A stretch of DNA of 64,000 nucleotides. It comes from Colivicinus sp963607765 (GTDB lineage Bacteria; Bacillota_I; Bacilli_A; Erysipelotrichales; Erysipelotrichaceae). The notes under the pieces were generated by a model. It worked only from the letters and a program-made list of their open reading frames with translations. It was not told the DNA's origin and made no database searches. This document shows positions 40,674 to 49,585 of the stretch, in pieces. The stretch covers positions 1 through 64,000 of the forward strand of contig CAVDDT010000016.1 of the NCBI GenBank assembly GCA_963607765.1, in the 5' to 3' direction. Position 1 is the stretch's first letter. Each line of letters begins with the position of its first letter. The position numbers and the translations under genes are program-made.

Positions 40674-42356
40674 ATGTCATATAAAGACGTTTATAATGCA
40701 TGGTTAAATCATCCTAATGTTGATGATAAGACAAAAGAACAATTACAAAAGATGTCAGAAAAAGAAATTGAAGATGCTTTCTATACTGATATAAAATTTG
40801 GTACCGCTGGTATGAGAGGAATCATGGGACTTGGTAGTAATCGTATCAATATTTATACAATTAGAAAAGCTACCTTAGGTTTCGCACGTTATTTAAAGAA
40901 ACACAATAAGGATGGTGTTGCGATTTCTTATGATAATCGTCATAATTCAAGAGATTATGCATATGATTGTGCTGCCTTACTTGCAAGTGAGGGAATCAAA
41001 ACATACTTATTTGATTCTTTAAGGCCTACTCCGGAACTTAGTTTTGCGACTAGATATTATCATTGCGATGGTGGCATCATGATTACAGCTAGTCACAATC
41101 CAAAAGAATATAATGGCTATAAGTTGTATGATGAAACGGGTTGTCAACTTATTCCAGAGGTAGCTAAGGAAGTTACTGATGAGGTTAATAAGGTTAATGA
41201 TCTGTTAGCTATTAAAATTGGTGAATATGACAATAGCTTAATTGATATTATTAATAAAGAAGTTGATGAAGCTTACTATAAAGAAGTTTTAAATATTTCT
41301 TTAAGAAAAGATTTGACTAATAAAGATAGCGTTAAAATAGTTTTTTCTCCTGAACATGGTGCCAGCAACATTCCTGTTAGAGAGACTTTAAAAAGAGCTG
41401 GCTATAACGTTACGCCAGTCGATAGTCAAACAACCCCTGATGGTGATTTTCCTAATACTAAAACACCTAATCCAGAGGAGACTCTTGCATATGAGGGGGT
41501 TATTGCTAAGGCAAAGGAAATTGATGGTGACTTATTATTAGTGTGTGATCCAGATGGCGATAGAATGGGTGTTGGTGTTAAAAAAGATGGTGATTATTTC
41601 ATCTTTAATGGCAACCAAACAGGAGCTATTCTTCTTGAATATATTTTAAGTACTAGAAAAGAGCTTGGCATCACTGTTGACAATCCTGTTATGTTTAATA
41701 CTATCGTTACTAGTGATATAGGTGAGGCTGTCGCAAATTATTATGGCGTTGAATGTGAAAAAACTTTAACTGGTTTTAAATATATCGGCAACAAAGTTAA
41801 GCAATATGAAGAAAATGGTAAGAAGACATATGTTTTTGGATATGAGGAATCATATGGTTCTTTGATTGCGCCTTTTGTAAGAGATAAAGATGCAACACAA
41901 GCTTGTATGATGCTTTCTGAAGCAGCTGTATATTATCATAGTCAAGGAAAGAGCTTGTACGATGTCTTACTTGAAATCTTCGATAAGGTTGGTGCTTACT
42001 ATGACAAACAATTTTCGATTATGCTTCCTGGTGCGGATGGTGCTGCTAAGCTTTTAAGCATTATGGAAGGCATTAGAAACAATCCAATTGAAATACCAAA
42101 TTATAAGACTATAAAGATAGAAGATTATAAGCTAAGAAAGATTTCTTATAGTGATGGAAAGACTGAAGAATTAAATGGTTTTGACATTACAGATGCATTG
42201 AAATATTATTTAGAAGATGGTTCTTTTGTGGCAATTAGGCCTAGCGGAACAGAGCCAAAGTGTAAGATTTATCTTTCTTGTAAGGCTGATAGCTACAAAG
42301 AGGCTATTGAAAAGACTAATTGTTTAAAGAATTTCTTAAGTAGTGTTATTAAATGA
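40674..42356 (+). CDS. pgcA: Phosphoglucomutase/phosphomannomutase (PgcA-type)
   Basis: Interconverts glucose 6- and 1-phosphate, feeding UDP-glucose and glycolipid synthesis. I start it at 40674 (560 residues) because GGAG lies 7 nt upstream; an ATG at 40662 would have its purine tract touching the start. The phosphoserine is S140 in ITASHNPKEYNGYK; the metal loop is DPDGDRMG; the sugar-binding loop is GYEESYGS; the phosphate-binding loop is RPSGTEPKCK. Overlaps the next gene by 4 bp. Confidence 0.93.
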   Translation: MSYKDVYNAWLNHPNVDDKTKEQLQKMSEKEIEDAFYTDIKFGTAGMRGIMGLGSNRINIYTIRKATLGFARYLKKHNKDGVAISYDNRHNSRDYAYDCAALLASEGIKTYLFDSLRPTPELSFATRYYHCDGGIMITASHNPKEYNGYKLYDETGCQLIPEVAKEVTDEVNKVNDLLAIKIGEYDNSLIDIINKEVDEAYYKEVLNISLRKDLTNKDSVKIVFSPEHGASNIPVRETLKRAGYNVTPVDSQTTPDGDFPNTKTPNPEETLAYEGVIAKAKEIDGDLLLVCDPDGDRMGVGVKKDGDYFIFNGNQTGAILLEYILSTRKELGITVDNPVMFNTIVTSDIGEAVANYYGVECEKTLTGFKYIGNKVKQYEENGKKTYVFGYEESYGSLIAPFVRDKDATQACMMLSEAAVYYHSQGKSLYDVLLEIFDKVGAYYDKQFSIMLPGADGAAKLLSIMEGIRNNPIEIPNYKTIKIEDYKLRKISYSDGKTEELNGFDITDALKYYLEDGSFVAIRPSGTEPKCKIYLSCKADSYKEAIEKTNCLKNFLSSVIK

Positions 42357-42940
42357 TAGAAGAAATAAAAAAAGAAGCTTTACAAAACAAGGTGCCCATT
42401 ATTAAAGATGATGGGCTCTTGTTTATTCTAAAGTTGATAAAAGAAAGAAATATAAAAAATATTCTTGAGCTTGGTACTGCGGTTGGCTATTCAAGCATGA
42501 ACATGGCTAAAATTTCAAGCGATATTAAGATTGATACATTAGAAAAAAATGATGATATGTATAATCAAGCAATAAAGAATATTAGTGATGAACATTTTGA
42601 TGATCAAATTAGCGTTTTTCATATGCCTATCGAAGAATATAAGACCGATAAAAAGTATGATTTGATATTTGTAGATGCTGCTAAGGCACAATATCAAAAA
42701 TATACTGAGCAATTCATCAATAATTTGTCAGAAGATGGTATTTTTGTATATGACAATATGATTTTTCATGGCATGGTTTATGATATTGATAACATTAAGA
42801 ATAGAAACACTCGTTCTTTAGTGAGAAAAATTGTTAATTTCTTACAAATAATGCGAAATGATGAGCGTTTTGATATAATGTTTTTTGAGGATGTTGGCGA
42901 TGGCATCTTGGTAGCTAAAAAGAAAAATAAAAATGGATGA
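42353..42940 (+). CDS. SAM-dependent O-methyltransferase, TrmR (YrrM)-like
   Basis: A 195-residue class I methyltransferase. The SAM motif is ILELGTAVGYSSMNMA, followed by the acidic end DTLEKND, the metal-site segment FVDAAKAQY and FVYDNMIFHG, as in catechol-type O-methyltransferases. In Bacilli the close homologue TrmR methylates 5-hydroxyuridine at the tRNA wobble position, the most likely role here. It sits between a phosphoglucomutase (4-bp overlap) and a large acidic protein (8-bp overlap), a setting that does not itself support tRNA modification. Confidence 0.8.
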   Translation: MIEEIKKEALQNKVPIIKDDGLLFILKLIKERNIKNILELGTAVGYSSMNMAKISSDIKIDTLEKNDDMYNQAIKNISDEHFDDQISVFHMPIEEYKTDKKYDLIFVDAAKAQYQKYTEQFINNLSEDGIFVYDNMIFHGMVYDIDNIKNRNTRSLVRKIVNFLQIMRNDERFDIMFFEDVGDGILVAKKKNKNG

Positions 42941-45680
42941 GAAGAATATAGCTCTATTGGGTTTTGTTTCTAAAGCGGCTGATTATTTGAAAGATAAATT
43001 AAATGATGATGCTGAGGAAATTAAAGAAATAGGCAAAGTTGATTTAGATATGATTAAAAGTGAATTATCTACTAAGCTAGACAATTCTTTTTCTAGTACC
43101 AAAAATGATGCCGATGATTTAATTAATGCTGGTCAAGAGGCTTTCGAATCTTTCATAAGTAAAAAGCCTAAGATGATTGATGAATTTGCTGATATTTTTA
43201 ATGTTGATTTCAAAAAAGAAAACGATGAAAAAGATGAAAAAATTATTAATCATTTAATGTCTATATTAAAAGAACCAGTTAAACAAGATGAAGAAGATGA
43301 GTATGTCGAAATGATTTCTAAGGCAGCTTCTTTACCTGTTGAAGAAGAAAAACAAGAACCTGTTGAGATATATAAAAATGATGATAAAGATCAAGAAATT
43401 GATGATATTTTTTCTGAGATAATGGCTCATGAAGAAAACAATAATGAAGATGAGAATATTGAAGAAGAAACAATTGATGATTTATTTAATAATGAAGAAG
43501 CTAAAGAAGAAGTAGAAGATAAAAAAGAGGATTCAAAGATTACCCCTGGTGAACTAAAGACAATTCTTGAAGATGCTTTGGGTAATGTTTATAAAGAAAT
43601 CAATAGAAGTAATGAAGAGATTTTAGAGAAGTTTAAGAATGTTGAGGATAAAATAAATAGCTCTAACAATCCACTTGAAGTCGAAGAGGAACCTGCTTCA
43701 TTTGACGATGTTGAAACAAAAGATTATGAACCAATTCCTTTATCTGAAAGCTTAAGAAGGCTTAAGGGTGATGAGGAATATAGAGGCGTTTATACATATA
43801 ATTCTGTTTTAAGAAAAGATTATAAAGAAGAAAAAGAAGATTATGATCGAAATGATTTGGTTTCTGATTATTTTAAGAAACTAAAGAATGCATTTGTTGA
43901 TGATAAAACAAATGATGAAATTGCACAACTTGAAGATGAAAAAGTTAGCGATGATAATAATGAAGAAACAATAGAAGACAAAACTCAAGAAGAAACCAAG
44001 ACTGATGAGATAGTTGATGCAGCTTACGAAGCTATCGCAGAACTTGATGTTGATGAAGTTTTATCGATTGATAATTTGGTTAAAGATGTTGAAAAAGTAG
44101 CGAATAAAGTGCCTGCTTTTGTTGATCATACAAACTATGTAGAAATGGAATCAACAGAAGAATATGTTATAGAGGAACCAAATAAAGAAGAATATGCTTC
44201 TGAGATTGAAGAAAACGAGATTCCGATAATAGAAGAAAATGTTGAAACATCTATTAAAAATGAAGAAACAGACAATGTTGAAACAAATGTAGAACTTGAA
44301 GATGAGATAGATGAAATATTATCTCATACTGATGTTAAAGAAGAAGAGGTTGAACCATCTATTGAAGAAAATTCAATTGATGTTGATGATATTTTGGATC
44401 TTGAAACTTTAAGCAGTCTTCTTGAGAATCTTAAAGTTGAAGAAAAAGCAAACGAATCTTCTTTAGAAGGAAACAAGGAAAATGATATTCCAACTGAAGA
44501 AACAATAAATGAGACCGAAGAAATTCATAAAGATATTTCCAAAGAAATAAAACCTGCGGTTGAAGAGACACAAGAAACTTTAGAAGAACATACTGAACCT
44601 GAGATTATTAATATTCTTGATGAAAATTATGAGGATATTGCTAGTAAACTACAAGATGTTGCAATTGAATTAAATGGTGAGAATGAACCGATTGTTGAAG
44701 AAGAACCAATCATTGATGAAACTGAACCTATTGTGGAAGAGCCACAAGAAGTAGTAGAAGATGAACCAGTGGCAGAAGAAACTGTTGAACCTCAAATCAT
44801 TAATGTTTTTGAAGAGAACTATGAAGATATTGCTAGTAAGTTAAAAAATATCGTAATAGAATTAAATGGTGAAGTTGAACCGGTTAAGGAAGAAATTAAA
44901 CAAGAGGTTGAAAATGAACCAGTAGAGAGCATTATTCAAGATATTCCTAGGTTTGATGAATTATTTGATCAACTTGCCTTTGATGAAGGAAGCGATACTA
45001 AAGAGAGTTTAGATGAATTATCTTTGCAAGAAGAGAATCAAGAGGAACGTACATTTATTGATGAAGCATATATAGAAGATTACAACAATCGTACTCTTGA
45101 TCAAATTTACATTGCCAATCCTGGTTTAGATGCTTTACAAGAAAGCGAAGAACTCGAAGAAGAATTTGTTGAAGATGAAACATCTAACATAGTTTTAGAA
45201 GAACAAGAGAATGTTGAAGAGACAAAAGATGAAATTGATGAATTGTTAGATGATGTAGATGATGATTTAGCTAGCAAGCTTATTAAAGAAAGAGAAGCTG
45301 AGGAGGCTAAAAATGAAGTCTATGAATCAATTAAGACTTTGTATCCATATCTTACAAACGGATTTATTAAAGGTGTATATGAATTAAAAGAGTCTTTGGC
45401 TAGAGACTATAAAGATGAAGAAGAAATTATTATTTTACATCGTTTGGTATTTAGAAACGTTGATGGATTAAGAAGATTTGCTGAAATTATGATGAGCCAT
45501 GATTATATGGTCAACGTTGATGAAAAGCAAATGATTGTTGATGCGTTTAAAGAACACATAAATTGCGATGGTAAAATTTTAACCGATATCTTTGAGGTTG
45601 CTAACCAAGCAAGATTGTTAACTGGCGAATACGAGGGATATCGCATCATTGAAAAAGATGGCGATAATCAATTCGAATAA
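42933..45680 (+). CDS. Large acidic low-complexity protein, function unknown
   Basis: A 915-residue protein dominated by Glu, Asp, Asn and Lys. No signal peptide or membrane segment is seen. A helical N-terminal region (about 1-75) is followed by long disordered acidic stretches. An island of mixed composition lies at about 268-325 (SLRRLKGDEEYRGVYTYNSV). A near-duplicate unit of about 30 residues occurs twice, at about 556-587 and 620-651 (IINILDENYEDIASKL / IINVFEENYEDIASKL). A folded, conserved-looking C-terminal domain spans about 785-915 (ESIKTLYPYLTNGFIKGVYE). It overlaps the methyltransferase gene by 8 bp and is followed after 19 bp by an SH3b membrane protein. Probably a scaffold or adaptor; not recognised. 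Confidence 0.7.
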   Translation: MDEKNIALLGFVSKAADYLKDKLNDDAEEIKEIGKVDLDMIKSELSTKLDNSFSSTKNDADDLINAGQEAFESFISKKPKMIDEFADIFNVDFKKENDEKDEKIINHLMSILKEPVKQDEEDEYVEMISKAASLPVEEEKQEPVEIYKNDDKDQEIDDIFSEIMAHEENNNEDENIEEETIDDLFNNEEAKEEVEDKKEDSKITPGELKTILEDALGNVYKEINRSNEEILEKFKNVEDKINSSNNPLEVEEEPASFDDVETKDYEPIPLSESLRRLKGDEEYRGVYTYNSVLRKDYKEEKEDYDRNDLVSDYFKKLKNAFVDDKTNDEIAQLEDEKVSDDNNEETIEDKTQEETKTDEIVDAAYEAIAELDVDEVLSIDNLVKDVEKVANKVPAFVDHTNYVEMESTEEYVIEEPNKEEYASEIEENEIPIIEENVETSIKNEETDNVETNVELEDEIDEILSHTDVKEEEVEPSIEENSIDVDDILDLETLSSLLENLKVEEKANESSLEGNKENDIPTEETINETEEIHKDISKEIKPAVEETQETLEEHTEPEIINILDENYEDIASKLQDVAIELNGENEPIVEEEPIIDETEPIVEEPQEVVEDEPVAEETVEPQIINVFEENYEDIASKLKNIVIELNGEVEPVKEEIKQEVENEPVESIIQDIPRFDELFDQLAFDEGSDTKESLDELSLQEENQEERTFIDEAYIEDYNNRTLDQIYIANPGLDALQESEELEEEFVEDETSNIVLEEQENVEETKDEIDELLDDVDDDLASKLIKEREAEEAKNEVYESIKTLYPYLTNGFIKGVYELKESLARDYKDEEEIIILHRLVFRNVDGLRRFAEIMMSHDYMVNVDEKQMIVDAFKEHINCDGKILTDIFEVANQARLLTGEYEGYRIIEKDGDNQFE

Positions 45681-45699
45681 ATATTAGGAGGAAAATATT

Positions 45700-46404
45700 A
45701 TGGAAGAAAAGAACCCTTATGAAAATCATGAAACAGTAGATATTCCTGATTTCTCATCAATCAAGTCTGACGATGACGATATTGATCGTTCTATATTTAA
45801 AATGAATGACCAAGATGAAAACGAAGACTATGATGAAGAAGAAGATGAGGAATATGAAGAGGATGAAGAGCCTAGCTATAAGAAAGTTAGATCATCTGTT
45901 GTAGTTATTGCTGGAATTGTAATGGCTGTATTGCTTGTTATCGCAATATTTAGTATTGTTTGGGGCATGAGCAAGAACAACAAGTACAATAGCTTACAAA
46001 GCGAGTATGATGCTTATGTTACTACTTCTAAACAACAAATTACTGAATTAAATAGCAAGATTACTGAACTTCAAGAACAAATCAATAAGTCAAGTTCACC
46101 TGATTCAAGCAGTGATACTACAACAACAGGCGATACTTACAAAGTTTCAAATGCTTTAACTGTTCCGCTAAAGCTTAGAACAGGTGCTGGAACTTCAAAT
46201 GGTCAAGTTAAGTTTGCTGACTTATCTAGTGAACTACAAGCAATTGCTACAGAAGATAATGAGTATGCTTATGTAACTAATAACGCTACTTTCACAGTTA
46301 CTGAAACTAAGGATGATAGTGATGGCAATACTTGGGGCAAGCTTGCAGATAATGTTTGGGTTTGCTTAAAGTATGGCGATGAGACTTGGTGCTCTAAACA
46401 ATAA
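45700..46404 (+). CDS. Bitopic membrane protein with extracellular SH3b-like domain
   Basis: A 234-residue protein. A very acidic cytoplasmic N-terminus (about 1-65, DDDDIDRS, YDEEEDEEYEEDEE) leads to one membrane helix (about 68-90). A short coiled coil (SEYDAYVTTSKQQITELNSK) and a Ser/Thr-rich linker follow, then a bacterial SH3-like domain (about 150-234, with LKLRTGAGTSNGQ and NVWVCLKYGDETW). SH3b domains often bind peptidoglycan. It follows the large acidic protein with AGGAGG and precedes a terminator. Exact role unknown. Confidence 0.72.
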   Translation: MEEKNPYENHETVDIPDFSSIKSDDDDIDRSIFKMNDQDENEDYDEEEDEEYEEDEEPSYKKVRSSVVVIAGIVMAVLLVIAIFSIVWGMSKNNKYNSLQSEYDAYVTTSKQQITELNSKITELQEQINKSSSPDSSSDTTTTGDTYKVSNALTVPLKLRTGAGTSNGQVKFADLSSELQAIATEDNEYAYVTNNATFTVTETKDDSDGNTWGKLADNVWVCLKYGDETWCSKQ

Positions 46405-46424
46405 TTGTTTCTAAAAAATTTTCT

Positions 46425-46452
46425 AAAAAAAAGTCATCATTGATGACTTTTT
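46425..46452 (+). terminator. Terminator after the SH3b protein gene
   Basis: AAAAAGTCATCA and TGATGACTTTTT form a 12-bp stem followed by T-rich sequence. Confidence 0.88.
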
Positions 46453-46475
46453 ATTTTTATGTAGTATTTATTTGA

Positions 46476-46481
46476 TAAAAT
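46476..46481 (+). promoter_or_regulatory. -10 of a predicted leaderless promoter (murA)
   Basis: TAAAAT, then 7 bases (AGTATGG), then the murA ATG at 46489. An ATG 4 bases earlier is out of frame. No ribosome-binding site is present. The upstream terminator stem ends only 24 bp before this hexamer. Confidence 0.6.
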
Positions 46482-46488
46482 AGTATGG

Positions 46489-47733
46489 ATGAAAGACTAT
46501 ATTAAAATTAAAGGCGGTAATAGATTAAGTGGCGAAGTAAAAATTTCTTCTAGTAAGAATGCTACTGTTGCTATTTTACCTGCCGTTGTATTGGCTAGTG
46601 AAGTTGTCAAGCTTTATGATGTGCCAGATATTGAAGATATAAATGCACTAGTAAATCTTTTAAGGAAATTAAATATAAAAGTTGAAAAATCAGGTGATGC
46701 TTTTACGATTGATCCAACTGATATTCAAAATGTTGTACTTGATGGAGATGAAGTAAGAAAACTTAGGGCTTCTTATTATTTCTTAGGAGCTTTGCTTGGA
46801 CGTTTTAAACATGTAAGAATGCTTTATCCAGGTGGTTGTAACTTAGGCCCTAGACCCATTGACTTGCATTTAAAAGGATTTGAAAGTTTGGGCGCTACTG
46901 TTGTGACTGATGGCGATGTCATTCAAATTGATGCTGAAAATTTGATAGGTGATGAAATTTACCTTGATATTGCTTCTGTTGGAGCTACTATAAATATCAT
47001 GTTAGCAGCTGTTTTTGCTAGTGGTAGAACTACTATTAGAAATGCCGCAAAAGAGCCTGAGATTATTGATTTATCAAGCATGCTAAATAAAATGGGAGCT
47101 CAAATTCGTGGCGCTGGAACAAGCGATATAACAATTGATGGCGTAGATAGACTCAAAGGATGCATACACGATATTATTCCTGATCGTATTGAAGCTGGTA
47201 CTTACATTTGCATGGCTGCTGCTGTTGGCGACAATGTTACTGTAAGAAACGTAATCCCTCAACACCTTGAAGCTTTATTATCTAAGCTTGAGGAAATGGG
47301 CGTTGAAATGGAAATTGGCAGTGATTATGTGAAGGTCTTGAAAGCTGAAAATTTAAAGGCTATTGATATTCAAACACAAACATTCCCTGGCTTTGCGACT
47401 GATTTACAACAGCCCATTACACCACTTTTGTGTTTGGCTGATGGTGTTTCTCATGTTGTTGAAACAATCTACCCAGAGCGTTTTAAACACTGCCATGAAT
47501 TAAATAAAATGGGTGCTTCTATCACTGTTGGTGAAGCTAAGGCTATGATTGCTGGCCCAAGAAAATTAAAGGGATGCAAAGTTAAGGCCACGGATTTAAG
47601 ATGTGGTGCTGGCCTTATTATTGCGGGATTATTAGCTAGCGGAGAGACTACTATTTATGATGCATATCACATTTATAGGGGCTATGATCACGTTATCGAA
47701 AAACTAAGAGGTCTTGGTGCTACTGTAGAGTAG
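46489..47733 (+). CDS. murA: UDP-N-acetylglucosamine 1-carboxyvinyltransferase
   Basis: First committed step of peptidoglycan synthesis: transfers enolpyruvate from PEP to UDP-GlcNAc. The 414 residues have the substrate-binding KN in SSSKNATVAILPA and the mobile-loop catalytic cysteine C117 in YPGGCNLGPRPIDLH. The Cys (not Asp) implies fosfomycin sensitivity. GGLHGYDH-type ending RGYDHVIEKLRGLGA. Followed after 15 bp by hslO. The start is set by the absence of any other in-frame ATG and by the promoter spacing. Confidence 0.96.
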   Translation: MKDYIKIKGGNRLSGEVKISSSKNATVAILPAVVLASEVVKLYDVPDIEDINALVNLLRKLNIKVEKSGDAFTIDPTDIQNVVLDGDEVRKLRASYYFLGALLGRFKHVRMLYPGGCNLGPRPIDLHLKGFESLGATVVTDGDVIQIDAENLIGDEIYLDIASVGATINIMLAAVFASGRTTIRNAAKEPEIIDLSSMLNKMGAQIRGAGTSDITIDGVDRLKGCIHDIIPDRIEAGTYICMAAAVGDNVTVRNVIPQHLEALLSKLEEMGVEMEIGSDYVKVLKAENLKAIDIQTQTFPGFATDLQQPITPLLCLADGVSHVVETIYPERFKHCHELNKMGASITVGEAKAMIAGPRKLKGCKVKATDLRCGAGLIIAGLLASGETTIYDAYHIYRGYDHVIEKLRGLGATVE

Positions 47734-47748
47734 CTAAAGGTAAAAAAT

Positions 47749-48636
47749 ATGGAAAGCAAAATAATAATAGGAACTGCTTTAAATAAACACGTTCGTTTTT
47801 ATTTGGGCGATACTACAAAACTTGTAGAAGATGCTAGAAAGATACATGACTGTTGGCCAACTTCTCTAGCGGCTCTTGGCAGAACGATGTCGGTTACTGC
47901 TTGTATGGGCCTTATGCAAAAGGGCGAAGATGAATCTATCACAACTACTATAAATGGCGGAGGAAGCATTGGCACGATTATGGTTTCAGCTGACTCTAAG
48001 GGACATGTTAAAGGGTTTGTTGGTGATAACCATTGTTATTTAAAATATAACGAATCAAATAAATTGGCTGTTGGATTAATCGTTGGAAAAAATGGTTATT
48101 TAAAAGTATTGAAGAATTTGCATATGAAAAATAGCTATACTAGCCAAGTCGCTTTACAAAGCGGTGAAATTGGCGATGATTTTTCATATTATTTTAATGT
48201 TTCCGAACAAAGGCCAAGTATTGTGTCTGTTGGTGTTTTAGTTGATACAGATTATTCATGTAAATCTGCAGGAGTTCTTCTGCTTGAGCTTTTGCCTAAT
48301 CATGAAGAAGAAGATATCGTTTATCTTGAAAATTTAGCTAAGAATTTAAAGCCAATTTCTAGTGTGATTAGTGAAAATAATGATTTAGATAAATATATCA
48401 ATAGTCTTTTTAAAGATGCGGAAGTTTTAGAAAGACATGATGTTACATATCATTGTGATTGTTCCAAGGAAAGATTTATGGCTAGTTTATTAACTCTTCC
48501 AAAAGAAGATTTACAAGATTTAGCCAATGATGAAAAAATTGAAATTAAGTGTGAATTTTGTGAAAAAGAATATTCTTTTGATAAGAATGATATCAATTTA
48601 ATAATGGAATATGCTAAAAAAGATTGGGAACGTTAA
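47749..48636 (+). CDS. hslO: Redox-regulated chaperone Hsp33
   Basis: Holdase activated by oxidation of a zinc-bound cysteine cluster. The 295 residues have the HSP33 core (GLIVGKNGYLKV, SGEIGDDFSYYF) and a C-terminal redox switch with CDC (YHCDCSKERF) and CEFC (IKCEFCEKEY), the standard CxC-CxxC zinc set. It overlaps the dus gene by 26 bp; the hslO-dusB pair is typical of Bacilli. Confidence 0.95.
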   Translation: MESKIIIGTALNKHVRFYLGDTTKLVEDARKIHDCWPTSLAALGRTMSVTACMGLMQKGEDESITTTINGGGSIGTIMVSADSKGHVKGFVGDNHCYLKYNESNKLAVGLIVGKNGYLKVLKNLHMKNSYTSQVALQSGEIGDDFSYYFNVSEQRPSIVSVGVLVDTDYSCKSAGVLLLELLPNHEEEDIVYLENLAKNLKPISSVISENNDLDKYINSLFKDAEVLERHDVTYHCDCSKERFMASLLTLPKEDLQDLANDEKIEIKCEFCEKEYSFDKNDINLIMEYAKKDWER

Positions 48637-49585
48637 TCTTAAAAATCCTTTAATAATTGCGCCAATGGCTGGTATTAGTAATTCTGCATTTAGAGATTTA
48701 TGTATAGAATTTGGTGCTGGCCTTGTTTGCTGCGAAATGGTTTCAGATAAAGCTATCTATTATAAAAACGAGAAGACAGCTAAAATGCTTGAGGTTGGTA
48801 ACGCCCATCCTGTTAGCTTACAAATTTTTGGCAGTGATATTGATACTATGGGCTATGCAGCCAAATATATTAGCGAGAACACTGATTGTGACATAATTGA
48901 TATAAACATGGGCTGTCCAGTCAATAAAGTGATTAAAACAGGCGCTGGAAGTGCGCTTATGAAAGATGAAGAGCTTGCGGTCAAGATAGTGGAAACTGTT
49001 TTAAAAAATACCAATAAACCCGTAACGGTTAAAATGCGCCTTGGCTTTGATTTTTCGCATATAAATTATCTTAGTTTGGCTAAAAAATTAGAGAATACAG
49101 GGATAAAAGCTATAACTTTACATGGACGTACTAGAAGTCAAATGTATGAAGGGAAGGCTGATTGGGAGTCTATTAAGAATTTGAAAAATAGTATTTCTAT
49201 TCCTGTTATTGGCAACGGTGACATTAGAACTTTAGATGATTATATTAAATATAGAGACTATGCTGATGCATTAATGGTCGGAAGGGGAATTGTAGGTAAT
49301 CCGTTCTTAATCAAGGAAGTGAATGATTATGAAAATGGCAAGGGCATAAATAAAATCTCGTTTGAGGAAAAATTTGAAATGTGTCTTAAACACGCTTCTA
49401 AGCTAATTGATTTAAAAGGTGAAATGATAGCCATAAGAGAAATGAGGGGCTTGGCTCCTCACTATATCACTGGCTTATACAATAGCACAACTTTTAAACA
49501 AAGAATGTCTAAGATGGAAACATATGATGATTTGAAAAAAATACTTGACGAATATGGTGTTGTCTTAAAGGAGGCAGAAAAATGA
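48611..49585 (+). CDS. dusB: tRNA-dihydrouridine synthase (DusB family)
   Basis: FMN enzyme that reduces uridine in the tRNA D-loop; bacterial DusB1-type homologues can also act on 23S rRNA. The 324 residues have LIIAPMAGISNSAFRDL, the active-site cysteine in DINMGCPVNKVI, ITLHGRTRSQMYEG and the FMN phosphate-binding GNGDIRT and ALMVGRG. It starts inside hslO and overlaps the glycosyltransferase gene by 4 bp. Confidence 0.93.
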   Translation: MLKKIGNVNLKNPLIIAPMAGISNSAFRDLCIEFGAGLVCCEMVSDKAIYYKNEKTAKMLEVGNAHPVSLQIFGSDIDTMGYAAKYISENTDCDIIDINMGCPVNKVIKTGAGSALMKDEELAVKIVETVLKNTNKPVTVKMRLGFDFSHINYLSLAKKLENTGIKAITLHGRTRSQMYEGKADWESIKNLKNSISIPVIGNGDIRTLDDYIKYRDYADALMVGRGIVGNPFLIKEVNDYENGKGINKISFEEKFEMCLKHASKLIDLKGEMIAIREMRGLAPHYITGLYNSTTFKQRMSKMETYDDLKKILDEYGVVLKEAEK

